In this document: positions 1 through 12,184 of the stretch, piece after piece | Layout of the letters: each line of letters starts with the position of its first letter | How positions within the stretch are numbered: position 1 is the stretch's first letter | Source of the DNA: Artocarpus heterophyllus | Taxonomy: Eukaryota > Streptophyta > Magnoliopsida > Rosales > Moraceae | Assembly (NCBI GenBank): GCA_025403435.1 | Contig: CM046351.1 | Span: 23,591,276 to 23,655,275 of the forward strand | Length of the DNA: 64,000 bases | Direction: 5' to 3' | Notes under the pieces: generated by a model | The model's database searches: none | Seen by the model: the letters and a program-made list of their open reading frames with translations, nothing else | What the model was told of the DNA's origin: nothing | Made by a program: the position numbers and the translations under genes

Positions 1-507
1 CTCTTGATTGACGTAGACTCGTTATTCATAGATATAGAATCCATAGCTCTTTTACAGAATTAATGATATTCTCTTATAGACATTATCATGTAATTAAAAA
101 CTAGAGCGTTCAACCATTTGGATATATAGATGTAACCAACTGGTATATTACTAATAGATAGCAAGTATTTCAATGGTGAGATAATGAAAAACAAGATAAA
201 AATAATCGAAAAGGTAAAATAGAATTTATCTTTAAGCCAATTATGAATATCATATGGGGATGTTACACATTATGATATATCATGGATGATAAACTTATTA
301 GAGTTTCGTAATTTTATATAGTTCAAAAGTACAGCTCAAAGCTTTTAGTGGAATAATTTTAGAGTTGATAGTTATAAAATATATATCAGAGATATATTAT
401 TTTATAATTATAGGAGCTTGCTTTATATATGTTTATCGAGTCTTTTTTGTAGCTCACAATATTTCCTGTAATAATATGATATATTTTTCATACATATTGG
501 TAACTTA
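1..507. other. AT-rich stretch, no gene seen
   Basis: Very AT-rich sequence with no reading frame of recognisable content and no structural RNA signature. I see nothing to annotate; it lies just upstream of a candidate LTR. Confidence 0.5.
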
Positions 508-1395
508 TGTTAATTCTTAGATTAGTTTAAATTCAGTTGATTGGATTTAATAATTTATGTTAGTTTATTAGTTGGATTAATTTTATAAATTAATTCAAGA
601 TAAACATGTTGAATTATTTATATATATATTTTATTTAATGTGAGATTATCTATATATGACTGTCTTAATCAGACAACTTCTTTATTAAGTTATTTGAATT
701 AAAACTAAGGCTCTATATAAGATTCTCATATAGAATAAGATAAATAAAAATTTCCAGAACTGGGTGGACCAGAGGGCCAGTGCCTTAGTCCGGCCAGTCG
801 GTAGAGCATAAATAGTTATGAAAACTTTATGATCAGTAGGCCAATAGTCAGGACCAGCCATCTGGTTGTGGGAAATCCTGTTATGCATTTTTGATGCGTT
901 TTGATGTAGATTTGAATCTAGTTTTGAATTTAGAAGCCTCATCTAAGTAGAATTGACTACCTACCAGCTACTATAAATAGAATACTTGTTCCTATTATTC
1001 TTTAGATCACCAGAGGAATCTAGAGAGAGTATTCTAGAAAGAGAATCTCTAAAAATCCCATAGGGCTAGTGTTCAACATCCTAAACTTTAGCTCTTAGTT
1101 TTCTCTTGTGGTTGAAAGAAGACATTACCAAGAGGAGAACTGAACAATGTGTGCCCACTCACATTCCGGTCGTAGAAAAGAGAATAGCAAAAATGACTAG
1201 TTGGTTGAAGCTTTTCTAGACGCAATTCTCAGTAGTAATTCAGTCGAAGTTTTTTCTTGTCAGAAGTGCAGTTCTAATTCTAAGAGGTACGTAAGATCTT
1301 AATTACTTTACGTACATAGCATGTCTAACTTGTTAATTAGAAAAAGGCTTTGATTTAAAATTTTTGAAATTCTGCTGTATTCACATTTTCTAACA
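508..1395 (+). mobile_element. Candidate LTR of an old retrotransposon
   Basis: The interval begins TGTTAATTC and ends TTCTAACA, giving a TG..CA pair with a perfect 5-bp terminal inversion TGTTA/TAACA. A TATA-like CTATAAATAG lies at 971-980. Directly after the end is ATTAGCATCAGAGC, which resembles the initiator-Met-tRNA primer-binding site TGGTATCAGAGC used by many plant LTR elements. No second LTR or target duplication was found in the window, so this is an inference from boundary features only. It could be a Copia- or Gypsy-type 5' LTR that has lost its body. Confidence 0.4.
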
Positions 1396-1414
1396 ATTAG
1401 CATCAGAGCGAGGT
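1396..1414 (+). other. Primer-binding-site-like sequence
   Basis: ATTAGCATCAGAGCGAGG follows the candidate LTR end after zero to two bases. It shares the ATCAGAGC core with the initiator methionine tRNA primer-binding site. The match is degenerate (GCATC for GTATC), consistent with age. Confidence 0.3.
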
Positions 1415-1644
1415 TTTATTTTTATGGGTTTGTGATCATGCTACTTACATAAATTATGTGATCTTAATCTTTCCTGTGCTTGAATTATATTTTTATAGAG
1501 TTGACACTCTAGGGTTTCTATATAATTATATGTTGTCATGAGATTATATGGTGAATGTTATTTAATTAATTATTGTTAAATAAATTTCTATTTTAATTAT
1601 TATATTAATTAATTAATTTGGTAGGTTCCTGCGTTGATGACTAG

Positions 1645-1830
1645 AGGCGGTTGGTGCTTTTTTATTTAAAAAAGTATTTTAATTTAGTAGGTTCCTAGTT
1701 AGAACCTTTTAGGTTACAACTAGCACGCCTGCAATAGGAGACAGTTGATACTTTTTTATTTCCAAAAAAATGTTGGAATCTGATAGGTTCTAAGTTGGAA
1801 CCTAATAAATTACAATCTGGCATCCTACTA
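1645..1830 (+). repeat. Two diverged ~92-bp tandem units
   Basis: Unit one (about 1645-1735) and unit two (about 1738-1830) share the order GAGRCRGTTGRTRC, TTTTTTATTT, a TAGGTTC-type segment, GAACCTWWTARRTTACAA and a CWRGCAYSCT end. Related TAGGTTCC/GAACCTA pieces continue to about 1915. The segment lies in what may be the leader of the old LTR element; no coding potential is seen. Confidence 0.5.
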
Positions 1831-1915
1831 CAGCGACTGGAGGCAGGTTCCGGTAAGTTCGATGATAGAACCTAGTGGGTTTCAAGACGAAACCTAATAA
1901 GTTCTATTTCTCGAG

Positions 1916-3329
1916 AAAGGATAACTTGGTTTTTTTAATAAATCCCCTAATTCTAATAAAAGGGGCAGTTTTAATAAGTAGTCTAATTTTAGAGGGCATT
2001 TTTAATAAGACCTAAAGCTTTGCAACAATTAGAAAAGGTAAACTTTAGGTATTTTTCTTTCAAAAAAAAAAAAAGAGTCCTTCCTAAAAGCATATCTTTA
2101 ATATATTATTGATAATCATGAATTATTAGATCCTTTTATAGATATTGCAGTCAAATCGACATATACAATGTCTACACTATATTTCTATAAAATAGAATTG
2201 CACAATGCATGCCACATCATAGTTGTAAATTATGTTTGACCATTGCCTTGCTCAAAAATCATAGACTACTAAGGCCCAAAGTAAATCATAGCCCCATTCC
2301 GACTCATTCTATAGTTCTTAAGATCCGTTAGGCACGACACCCTTATGTCCCTCACGGACCCATGAACAATTATGAAAAAAAACAAGAATTATTGTTAGCC
2401 GCAAAATAAAACTAGTAGATCTTAAAAGTTTCTTGGACTCCTAACGAGGAACGCTTTCATACTGCTATTTCTGTCAACAATCTTGCTTGGACGAAACTTT
2501 AGAAGCCTCACATGCTTTTCATATGGCGTATTGCAAAAAGCCAGCTTTTATGATAAAAGAGGATTGCCTCTTGCCCTTTTGACAAAGGATGTTGGTTTTG
2601 TTTGCCGTTAGAAAAGCCTCTCCAAGGGAAATTTGCTAAAATGGTTATCCTAGAAAGTGAAACTGACAAAATGATCTTCTTCATTTTTGCAAAGAACGAC
2701 CACTCTGTCAGGCAAAGTTATTTTTACTAATAAAGGTTTCTTACTAAGAATTAGTCTCCAATCGCATAAGTGTCATAATTGATCCTCCCTTGGGCTTTCT
2801 TATTCCAACCTTGTATAGCAATGAATAGAGTTAAATCTTGTTCTTTCTTCACGGATTGGCTTGGCTGAAATAAGTCACATAAGATCAGCAATCGTACCAA
2901 ACAAATTTTGCATCAATTTTGCCTGATGACTTAGATCCTTGGGCCCTCTTAGCAAAGACTAACACGCTTATTAACTTCGTTTGATCTTGCCACGACCACG
3001 ACGAATAATTTCTGCATTCGAAAAGAAACTGCTTCTCTCGGACGAACAAAAACTTGCAGACAGAATCTTCATGCACACAACATATTGCTGAAGCAGTTGC
3101 AGTTGCAATGGCTAATCATTCGAATACTCCGGTGCTACTACTTGGCACAAGTTCGACGCTATAATTGCTGAAGACAAACATCGACATGCTTGTCAAAAAA
3201 AGAAAACAAAGCAAACACTGGAGGAAAAGTATTTAGTCTCAAGGGTTATACCAGAGGAACTTCTCACAAGAATGCTCAAAGTACCTTAGATTCTGTGAAG
3301 GAACCTATACGCAATGCGTTGATATAAAT
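1916..3329. other. Unassigned sequence, probable 3' flank of TNP2 remnant
   Basis: No convincing gene. A minus-strand frame at 2885-3076 has no recognisable domain. About 50 bp at 2820-2870 (ATGAATAGAGTTAAATCTTG and on) match 30440-30490 next to the other CACTA TNP2 remnant. That suggests this stretch is non-coding or 3' sequence of a CACTA element rather than host DNA. Confidence 0.35.
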
Positions 3330-4190
3330 TGCTAGTTGTACTACATCAGCAAGTGCATGGGGATACCCTGCGTCACATGTAATACCAGCCCAAAGACAAG
3401 GAATGTTACAATCAACACTCTCTGCCCCGAACTTTGGATCGGTTTTGAACCATTTACACTTGAATAGAATAACACGATAGCCAGACGGGTCTTAATCTCC
3501 CAACACGCTGTGTAAAGTACCATAACTATCAGCACCTTCACCTTCACCTTCACTCTCATCCAAATCAATAAAATGCACCCTCGTATCGGGTCCGCTAACC
3601 GATGCATATAGTTCATCTGTGACAATTGTTGGTTCAGTCTCACGCAGTTTTTCTATATGAAAAAAGAGGGTAGAAGCTTCAGAACACTTGAATAACAATA
3701 AGATGAACTTTTAAGCAACTTACCAGATAGAAAATTAACTTACGCGATATTTCAACCAAGCAGAAAATTCTTCTCGATGCCTTGCATCTACATCTACACT
3801 TGCTATTTTCTTCAACTCCTCTTCATGCTCCCTAAAGAATTCAACTTTTTAGTATGTGGTAAAAAATGAAGAAAAAATTGATAGGATGTTTGACATGTTG
3901 GTTAGAACTATTGTTTAGAACTGTAATACTATATCATTTTAGAGTTTATTCTGTAGTAATTTTTTTACTTTTACTGTAACATGTGAGAGCTTTATACTGT
4001 TTTTAAGTGAAAAGCTGGTTAGAAAAAAGCCAACATACTGAATCAACTTTGTCAGGATAAATGAAGAATAACTTTAAGTGCATCAAATTTGTCAGGAAAT
4101 CCAATGCCAACATTTCCGTACGACCAGGATATAGTTGAGAATGAGCCTTATCGAAGGATTTGAGAAAGTTACTTTCTTTAGCATCAACTA
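3330..4190 (-). pseudogene. CACTA (En/Spm) TNP2 transposase remnant
   Basis: The minus strand holds pieces of a TNP2-type transposase in the expected order. At about 4190-4050 is a segment containing SFDKAHSQLYPGRTE, which matches the region upstream of the transposase core in plant TNP2 proteins. At about 3850-3744 is an exon-like piece containing HREEFSAWLKYRV and ending at a GTAAGT donor. After an acceptor at about 3653 comes KLRETEPTIVTDELYASVSG, and further on YRVILFKCKWFKTDP, typical of the C-terminal DUF4216-like part. The entire catalytic core between them is missing and a MITE-like insertion lies at 3888-4050. The element is dead and non-autonomous. Family assignment is by motif recognition only. 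Confidence 0.6.
3888..4050. mobile_element. MITE-like insertion within TNP2 remnant
   Basis: About 160 bp begins AGGATGTTTGACATGTTGG and ends CTAACC-type sequence whose reverse complement starts AGTATGTTGGC. This gives imperfect terminal inverted repeats. The AT-rich interior contains TACTGTAACATGTGAGAG-like text that also occurs near 21190. It separates the two TNP2 pieces. The target duplication is not clear. Confidence 0.35.
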
Positions 4191-6150
4191 TTAGTCAAAA
4201 TTCATACTAACAAAACAAATATGTATTCATAGAATAGAATGGTGTGTTTATGGAAAAAGAAAGAAACAAAAAATACGAAATACAACATCACAACACAAAA
4301 ATTAAAGAATAACTTATAGAAATTAGTTCCCATGCACCAACAAAGAAAGAACTAAGGATAAATTTTATTGAAACACCTATCTTTTTTTTATTTTTTATAA
4401 TTCAACATGTCCCCCTGAAAAGTTTCACTTCGCCTCGTGAGCTACATGAAATAGTTCATAGAACCAAGAACGTATAATATGAAAGCAACATACTGAACTA
4501 TAACAAATTGCGAAAATCAGACTTTTTCAGGGGAAAAAAAAAACAGGGGAAGTACAAAGAATAATATTCAAAGCAAAACAAAAGAAAAACTTGGAAAATT
4601 TCAGACAACATTGTTGGAAAAGTTATTATATAAAAACTACAACGTATCTTTTTGACAAAATTTAATAACAACATGGGCATATTAAAAGCAACATCACTAT
4701 AACATCAACAAAAGCAGAATAATACCTCTCGAGAGGTAAAATGTACTTGCAATGCCAAAACAAAAAAGAATAAACCAAAAAATAAGAGACCCAAAAAACA
4801 ATAATTCCTGATAACATCATGATTTTCAATTAAAAAAAAAAGACGAAAGAGAAAGAGCAAAATATCAGAAGAACTTTGAAAGTATTTAAGGGGAAAAAAA
4901 AAGCGCAACCATAGGTGAACCAGGAAAAAAAAAGTTTTAAATTGAAAGAATTTAAAGAGAAGAGTAAATATTATATCCTCGATGGAGACCTGGAAACTGA
5001 AGATTGAATAAGGAGAAGAAGCAGAAGAGAGAGAAAAAAGAGAGAGAATGGGCGGAATAAGAGCATTAGGGCAGCCGAGTGTTTGGGTTTATGATGATAT
5101 TTGGCAAGAATGCATGGCGTTGCTAAAAGTTTTTCTCTCACGGCTCACAATTTGATTTCTATTATCAGAGCGTTTCGCCCAAAATTTATGCAATGTTTGC
5201 TAAAATCAATTAAAACTTATAGATTTTGATTTAAACATGATAAAGTTCAGTATGCTATATTAAAATTATATATATTTTCAATTTAAACTTTGGATTTCAA
5301 TGCACTTCTAAATATCTTATTAATATTTAAATAACAAAATTCCTCGTCAATCTAAAATTATCCTTAGTACTAAATTTTACATATATTATTGTAAAATTTT
5401 AGTATTTAATCGTTATTGGTTGTTTTATTTTTTTTAGAGGATATTTCATTACTCATAAGTCAATTTTTTTAATCCTCACTGCTTTTGTTTATTATTTTTC
5501 ATTTATTATTACAACATTAGAATTTTCAAATTATTCAATCGTAATTCAAAATTCACTTTGACAACTTCCAAAACAATAATTATGACAAATGACTATATAT
5601 ATGTACACCTCATGGTTATATCTTTTTCATAATTATCTTTCTTTCTTTTTTTTTTTTAACTACAAAAGTATCTTTTTATTTTTTTCGAAAAAAATATTTT
5701 ATTTTGTCCTTTACTCATTTTCTTTAATAAAAGTAAAAAGATATAAAAATCTTAATGATACTTGAAAAAATTGTAAATGTAATATCCGATAAATTTATTA
5801 GTTTAAAAGTTAATATTTGATCAAGATTTAAACAATAAATTTCTTTAAAAAATTTCTTATATGTTATTATTAAATTTTGTCATCTAGATGCAACAAAATT
5901 CGTGCAATGAAATTTCATATACATTGCATGTACAAGAGTTTTAAATTGTTGTATGCAATTTATGTACAAATTTTGTGAGCTTAATGCTCAAAAATTTGTT
6001 AGTACTTTAAGAACAATATTAGTGTCATAGAGATTATTGTTAAATCCAATTTTTGTGACAAATACCCATAAAGTAAATATTAAGTATGTGCATGTAAGAT
6101 TAAGATATCATGCCATAATTCTACGAAGTGTAGTACGACGTGACAGCATA
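4112..6150. repeat. 2.0-kb dispersed block, copy 1
   Basis: Starts ATTTCCGTACGACCAGGATA and ends GTGACAGCATA. It matches 38082-40209 in the same orientation over its whole length with small indels. The left end carries the minus-strand TNP2 piece. The middle has a minus-strand pyrimidine-rich leader (about 4960-5070). The right part is AT-rich and non-coding. It is probably the 5' half (promoter and first exon) of one CACTA-like subfamily reading on the minus strand. Copy 1 lacks about 90 bp that copy 2 has near 38155-38245. Confidence 0.65.
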
Positions 6151-6479
6151 TCATTTATACCAGTCCGTTAAATTGGTACAGTTTTAAGTATCTAGAATTT
6201 AACTAGAGTTGGAATCCAAAGGTAGAGACATTCAGGATAGTAAGAGAACAATATTGTAGAATAATATAGAATTTATACCCACATATATAGATAAACTACT
6301 ATGGATAGAAATTATACAGTATGGATACAAAAAGCATAGAGATATTGTTAGACATTCAAGAAAAATATCTCCTCAGTACTATACTAATGAACCATGAAAA
6401 ATACAGTTCGAGTAGAATTGTAAAGTTTATGGATCAAAATATGATCCAAAGCAATCTATTCTTCAATCAAAAAAATTAG

Positions 6480-7334
6480 TAAAATTATCATTCTTTCTTA
6501 TATTTTTTCTCTCTTCTCCACAACCGGCCAAAAACTTTGGCCAAGATTTCGACTTTTGTTTTTGACACAATTTGTGTCATTGGAAAGCTCTCGCCAAGCT
6601 AACCCAACGACGTAACGTGGTGACTGTAACTCCACTAGTGCAGCCCACACAAGCTGTCCAAAACCGCCAAAATACCCATTCTTTTTTATGTAATTTCTTT
6701 GTTGTTCGAGCATTGATTGACGTGATTTTGATGTCTATGGCTTCAGATTGAGGATAGGAAGAAAACTTAACGGTTTCCTAGATCAAATTTGATTAGAAAA
6801 GCCTCGTCAGAGTTGCTCTTTTTTTTCCCTCTATTGAACCACTATTTGATTTTACTGTATCCGGTGGTTGTGAGGTGCACTGTCAGCGACAAAAGACTCA
6901 GAGAAGAATGATTATCAAAATGCCTCAATCAATTGCATGATTTAGTCGTCTGACATTAGAGTCCTATGCTATTGCCGCCAACCACCACGAAGATCATCAA
7001 TTTTTCCTCTTTCAGTAACATCATGCCAAATTGATGGAGGGAAAATACTAAAAAAAACACGGTGAACAAACCCTCTCCCTTAATTTCACTAAACCACAGA
7101 AAGAATGAAAATTTGTCATCGCTACCATGTGCTGCCATTGCACACTTGGAACTATTGTTCTAAACAGAGTTGAATTGCACCACCATGGGGAAAATGCTTA
7201 GAGGGAAACACCAAACAAGCCCCCTCAAGCAATTTTGTGTTTCCATGGCCAGAGAGCAAAGATTGGAAAGCTTCCATCTTCACAAATTAGCCTCACCCTT
7301 GATCTCAAGAGGGCTGATTTAAAGGGGGTAGGTC
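6480..7334 (+). mobile_element. Diverged long-LTR remnant, left part
   Basis: Non-coding sequence that resumes at 10583 after solo LTR A plus one copy of its target duplication. The resumed part (10583-11560) has family landmarks such as CTTACTGACTGAAAGCTC at about 11370. These correspond to CTTACTAAACATTAGCTTAA in solo LTR C and, in reverse, to the 62.8-64 kb remnant. I read both flanks as one older LTR into which A jumped. The left boundary is not defined. Confidence 0.35.
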
Positions 7335-10300
7335 TGTAACGCCCCCTTACGGACGTCACAGGTATCGTTACATCCATTCCTTAATACTTTTATTTTAAGA
7401 TAAAACTATTTGATTAAAACATAATTTGAAATCATAACTCAGGATCCATGCATACATTTTTTTTTATATAGTTTGTCAATACCGATGTAAGTTGTATAAA
7501 CTTTACAAACATCTTTTAAAAATCTACATACATAGTTTGGCAGGCCGAACTCGACGGGCAAACCGAAGTTCTACCATCGGCAGGCCGCCCGAGGCTTTGC
7601 AAAACAGGGTTTAAAAATTTCTGAGTTTGGTAGGCCGGTACAATGCAATCGGCAGGCCCAACTATGCATCGGCAAACCGACGAGGAATGATCGACAAGCC
7701 AAACTGCTAAAAAGAATTTTATTTAAAGCAAGTCTCAATATTACAAATGCAGAAGACAAATGATAAAGCTATAAAGTTAAAGTGTCATGGTTCAAATCTT
7801 AAAAAAAATTCATCAAGTAAACATACTCCAAAAATTATCAAATATAGTTTATATCTTCGAAAAAAAAATTTCTTCCTTAGCGTTCTTCCGTTTTCAGTTC
7901 ATCCTGCATAGCTCACATGCCTTTCCTTGCCCTCCTCTTATTCCATTATCTTCTTACCCTTATCTGCAACATGATATAAAACTGAATAAGCAAAAGCTTA
8001 GTAAGTACATTTCATATCTCACAATGTAAAAACACTTTATAAACATTATCATTATTTGCATAATCATAATAGTGCACTAAGCACACTTTCATATAGAACA
8101 TATCTTTTGTTACATAACTCATATTAAAACTTTGTTCATTTTATCTTAAGGGCCCAAGTGTTGCACCATCATCATCATCATTGGCGCACCGTCATGAGAG
8201 GAGAGGGGTAGCTAATTCTCAAACCAAGCATGACATCATAACATAGGCATAGCATAAACATAGGTGTGTAACACTTATTTAGGTGGTACTTATATATATA
8301 TACATACATAATTATATACCTTTATACTTTGAAATACGTTACCATCAAACATACATAACTTTTGAACATCAATCTTTCATAAGAAACATTAAATGAAATC
8401 ATTATAGAATCATCATAGATATCATTATGAACATAATTTCAAACCTTTACAAACCATATCATGTTGCACGTGAGAATGTACTTATTTGAGTAGCTAACTT
8501 AACCTCAATTTGTAGGTGACGTCACTGCAGTCTTGATGTGCTCGTTCCTTGGTGTGTTTATGTCATACATTCATTTAAAAATAACAATGAACATTAATTT
8601 ATATGAGACCATGAAATCATGCAACGCCACATAACATCTTCCAATACCATGTTTCATCACACATACATTCATCTCTTGAAAACATTAGTTCATAATATGT
8701 TTCATTAACTCTTAATACATTAGAACAAAACTATCAACACAAATGCTTCCTGACCTCATGAATTCATAGCTCAATAACTTAACATTCGCACACAATTTGA
8801 GCACCGCACTTGGCAGGGACAAAGTTAATACATAGACATATTTTCATGATTTTTCATTGGTCATAAGAATTCCATGTAATATCTAAAACAAGTCATACAA
8901 CATACACACAAAATCTGCCAGCAATACAAAATAGTGAGCAGTCCATATTTACATTCATAAAATAAATTATCCACATCTTAAAATAATTCCACAAAAATCC
9001 TGCATGCAATAAACACCAAGAAATTCAACATATCCAAAAATCATCTTTAAATAAATTCCATACAATCCGAGACGCGTGTTTGAATTCAAAGGCAAAAACA
9101 ACTTTAAACAATTCAGGCAGTGAGTTATATGCAATCATCATATTCCAATAACTAAAATAAAATTATTATGACCCTAAAATTCGTATGACAACTTATTAAC
9201 ATATAATTACAGTATCACATAAATTATTGTCACCAAATAAAATCATTTAATTATACAAAAACATCACACAACAAGAAGTCCAACAATTTACTGAAAGAGC
9301 AGTCTTATAACCTAGTCTTAATTAGAATTCCATAACACATTAAATATATATCATTTCACCATGAGATTTTTTAGTTCAAAACTTAGTATATTCATGAATA
9401 TATCTGCCAAATTTTGTGCAAAATAACATTCAATTGCCCTAGAACAAAGACCACATTTTTATAAAATTTTACCGATTAGCACAATTTAACTTTGAGTGGC
9501 AGAGAGAAGAAAATTCATATCTTAACGTAAAAAAATCCAATATCGTGAAATTTAGAGAAACATCACATAACACGTACATGAATAACATATTAAAATTTCA
9601 GAACAAACGAAAATTTGTAGGCAAAGATATGGGGGTCGGATTATAGGGTAACAAAAATTTCAGAACTGCTGAGAAGAGTCTCTTACCTTAAAATAATGCT
9701 TCTCAAGCTTTTTCTGAGATTCACCCCAACAAAAATTAAAAGTTTCTTTTAAGTATTGCAAGAAAATAATGGAGAGAAGAAGGAGAAAACGTGGAGAAAG
9801 AAAGAGAAAGAGAGAGTGTTTCTGAGAGAATTTTAGAGAGAAAAAGAGAGTAATAGTGAGAGGTGGTTTACATGAAAATGAAATAACGTAAAAGAGAAAC
9901 TCACCTTCTCTATAATTATCATAAATTTTCTGACTAAAATTGGGCAAAATTCACATGGGGAATGAAGAGAAATTAGGGAAAGTCAAATCGATTTAGCTTC
10001 ACTTACCATATTTCACAATTTCACAATAGGAAACCATATAAACTAATTCAATCATCATAAAAGTCAAACCTTTCATCTCCAAAATTAAAGAATTGCCAAA
10101 AATATGCTAATCAATCACAATCAATCATCCAATTATATCTAATAAAAAATGTCACAATTTTGGGAGATTTTTGTTGATTGCTCGTCAGCTGACTTCGGCC
10201 TGTCAATGTATCACTTTGGCCTGCCAAAGCCGAGTGGTCTGGCCTATCGATGTAATTCCATCGGCCTGCCGTTTCGTGAGAGACAATTCGGCCTGCCGAA

Positions 10301-10577
10301 CTTGAAGGTTCGGCTTGCTGAACTACCGCATATTCTCAATATAACAAATTTAACTAATCACAATATATATATGTATATATATGTATATATATATATATAT
10401 ATCATGCATGCAACATTATTGTCATGAACACCTTAAGCACATCAATTCCACGTGACCGTCAGTTGTCATAACACTTAAAATAAAATAGTTAGTAACGTAA
10501 TATCATATATAAGGAAAATACTAACGTCATTATTCATTTGACATAATCCGTTGTATGGAAATTCGGCGGGTGTTACA
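7335..10577 (-). mobile_element. Solo LTR A (long-LTR Ty3/gypsy-like family)
   Basis: A 3,243-bp unit starts TGTAACGCCCCCTTACGG and ends GGCGGGTGTTACA, with the 5-bp target duplication AGGTC at 7330-7334 and 10578-10582. No internal coding region is present and the ends are not repeats of each other, so it is a single LTR left by LTR-LTR recombination. Layout shared with B, C and D: clusters of CGGCAGGCCGA-type motifs near one end (about 7540-7700) and of CGGCCTGCCGA near the other (about 10190-10320), GGGCCCAAGTGTTG plus ACCGTCATGAGAGG (about 8150-8200), and a purine-rich tract (9770-9850) that reads as a pyrimidine leader on the minus strand. Sense is minus by comparison with the complete element at 44254-53282. 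Confidence 0.85.
10362..10402. repeat. (AT)n microsatellite in solo LTR A
   Basis: A TA/ATGTAT dinucleotide run inside the LTR. It produces a spurious tyrosine/isoleucine-rich reading frame. Confidence 0.9.
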
Positions 10578-10582
10578 AGGTC

Positions 10583-11600
10583 CAAGTTCAACTGCTAATG
10601 GAGCCTAATCAAGGCTGGTCAACAATGATCAACACTAGTCAAAGATGATCGACGTTGGTCAACAATTGACCTAAAATCCAAAATTGAAGAGCTGCCTTCC
10701 AACCTCCATGTGATGACCCGAGACCAGTTCTTAGCTTGTTTCAACATTCTAAATGCAGCGGTGGTCTTTGTTCAAATCATTTCCACTCCGTTAGGAATCA
10801 TTCGGTACCGATTGCATGTGGATCAAGGCAAGGCAGACTGGAAGATCGGAGTCCAAAACAAGCTTTCCAATGTTTTAGAAATCTCTAAGAATTATTCTTA
10901 GCTGTCCACAGTCACTCTAAGACTATTTTTGATGATGTTTCCTGGAGTTTAAGACTAAAGAAATGGTTTCATATGCTCTATATATATTTAAAAATGCTTG
11001 CATTTGTTATACTTATTATTTTAAATACAAAATTATGATATAAAGTATGTTTAACATTTGTTATGCTTATTATATTAAATCCAAGTCATAACATACAGTA
11101 TGTTCACTAAGTTCACAATATTGGTAAACAAAGATAAGATAATTAAGTATCCTACCAACCTTCACTCAGCGAGGATTGTAAGTCTCTCGACCTAATAGGA
11201 GCTTCATGTTAAGTTGGCCTTGGTGTTTAATGGTCACGTGCTTTAGATAGATACTCTTGGGTGCTTAGTTCAAAACAAGATAAGAATGATGATAATATGT
11301 TCATAATTAAGCATAAATTTCTTTGAAGAAATATGAGAAATGTATTTGTATTTTATGAGGTATGTTTGGACTTACTGACTGAAAGCTCAATTAGTTCCTT
11401 CATGCTGTAGGAATTCTTGTTTAGAGGCAGGTATGTATGATTGATGAGCTGGGTACAACAATAGGACAAATACGAAGGTTGGGCTATGGACGTCATTGCA
11501 GTGCAAATTCCTCTTTTGAAAGTCTTTTTATTTAATATAGTATGTGATGGTCTAGTAATATACTAGTACCACTTTTGACAAGATAGTTTTAATATATATT
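10583..11600 (+). mobile_element. Diverged long-LTR remnant, right part
   Basis: Continuation of the 6480-7334 sequence after solo LTR A. It contains a CTCTCGACCTAATAGGAGC segment and TAGCTGTCCACAGTCACTCT, both with diverged counterparts in reverse orientation at about 63300 and 63800. The frame at 10710-10901 has no recognisable domain and is not called as a gene. Confidence 0.4.
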
Positions 11601-11686
11601 TTGTAATTGTAAAACGAAGAGAAAAAAAAAATAAAGTGTTTTAAAAATATTTTCAATGACCACTAAAAGAAATAATAATAATAGTA

Positions 11687-11730
<44 letters not shown>

Positions 11731-11766
11731 GTTTTAAAAGAAAAAGAAAAAGAAAAAGAAAAAAAA
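11687..11766. repeat. (ATT)n then (GAAAAA)n microsatellites
   Basis: An uninterrupted TTA/ATT trinucleotide run from about 11687 to 11730 is followed by several GAAAAA units to about 11766. Confidence 0.95.
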
Positions 11767-12184
11767 CTTATTCAGCAATTAACGAATAAGTAAGCTTATT
11801 CTTTTTACAAGTAATATTATTTTTATGAATGAGTAAGGTTATATTCATGAAGTTTTTGCATTTATTTTTTTACTAGCTAGTAAGATAAGATTAAGAAATC
11901 AAGCTTAAGCAAGCAAGCTAAGTAATGGCTTGAAAATGTCAGGTAGTCACAATAAACACTTAAAGAGCAATAAAATCATAAAGCAAAACTTTTTCAAAAA
12001 GAAAGAAAGAAAAATAAAAAATAAAAAATATTTTCAGAAACTATTTAAGGATATTTTTTCTTTTTCTTTTATTTTTACCCAAAAACTACATGAACGAAAT
12101 ATTGAAAGAAGTTTTTAAAATTCAAATGATAATTTTGTAAGGCCTAAGTACATAATAATAAATTGAGAAAGAGTTAACATTAGC

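Noticed and set aside
7571..7759. Small frames in the motif clusters (also at 32471, 34787, 43006, 43049, 45333, 52210)
   Set aside because: They translate the repeated CGGCCTGCCGAA motif as GLPN/RPAE/AGRP-type periodic peptides within LTRs. There is no sign of selection or a gene context.
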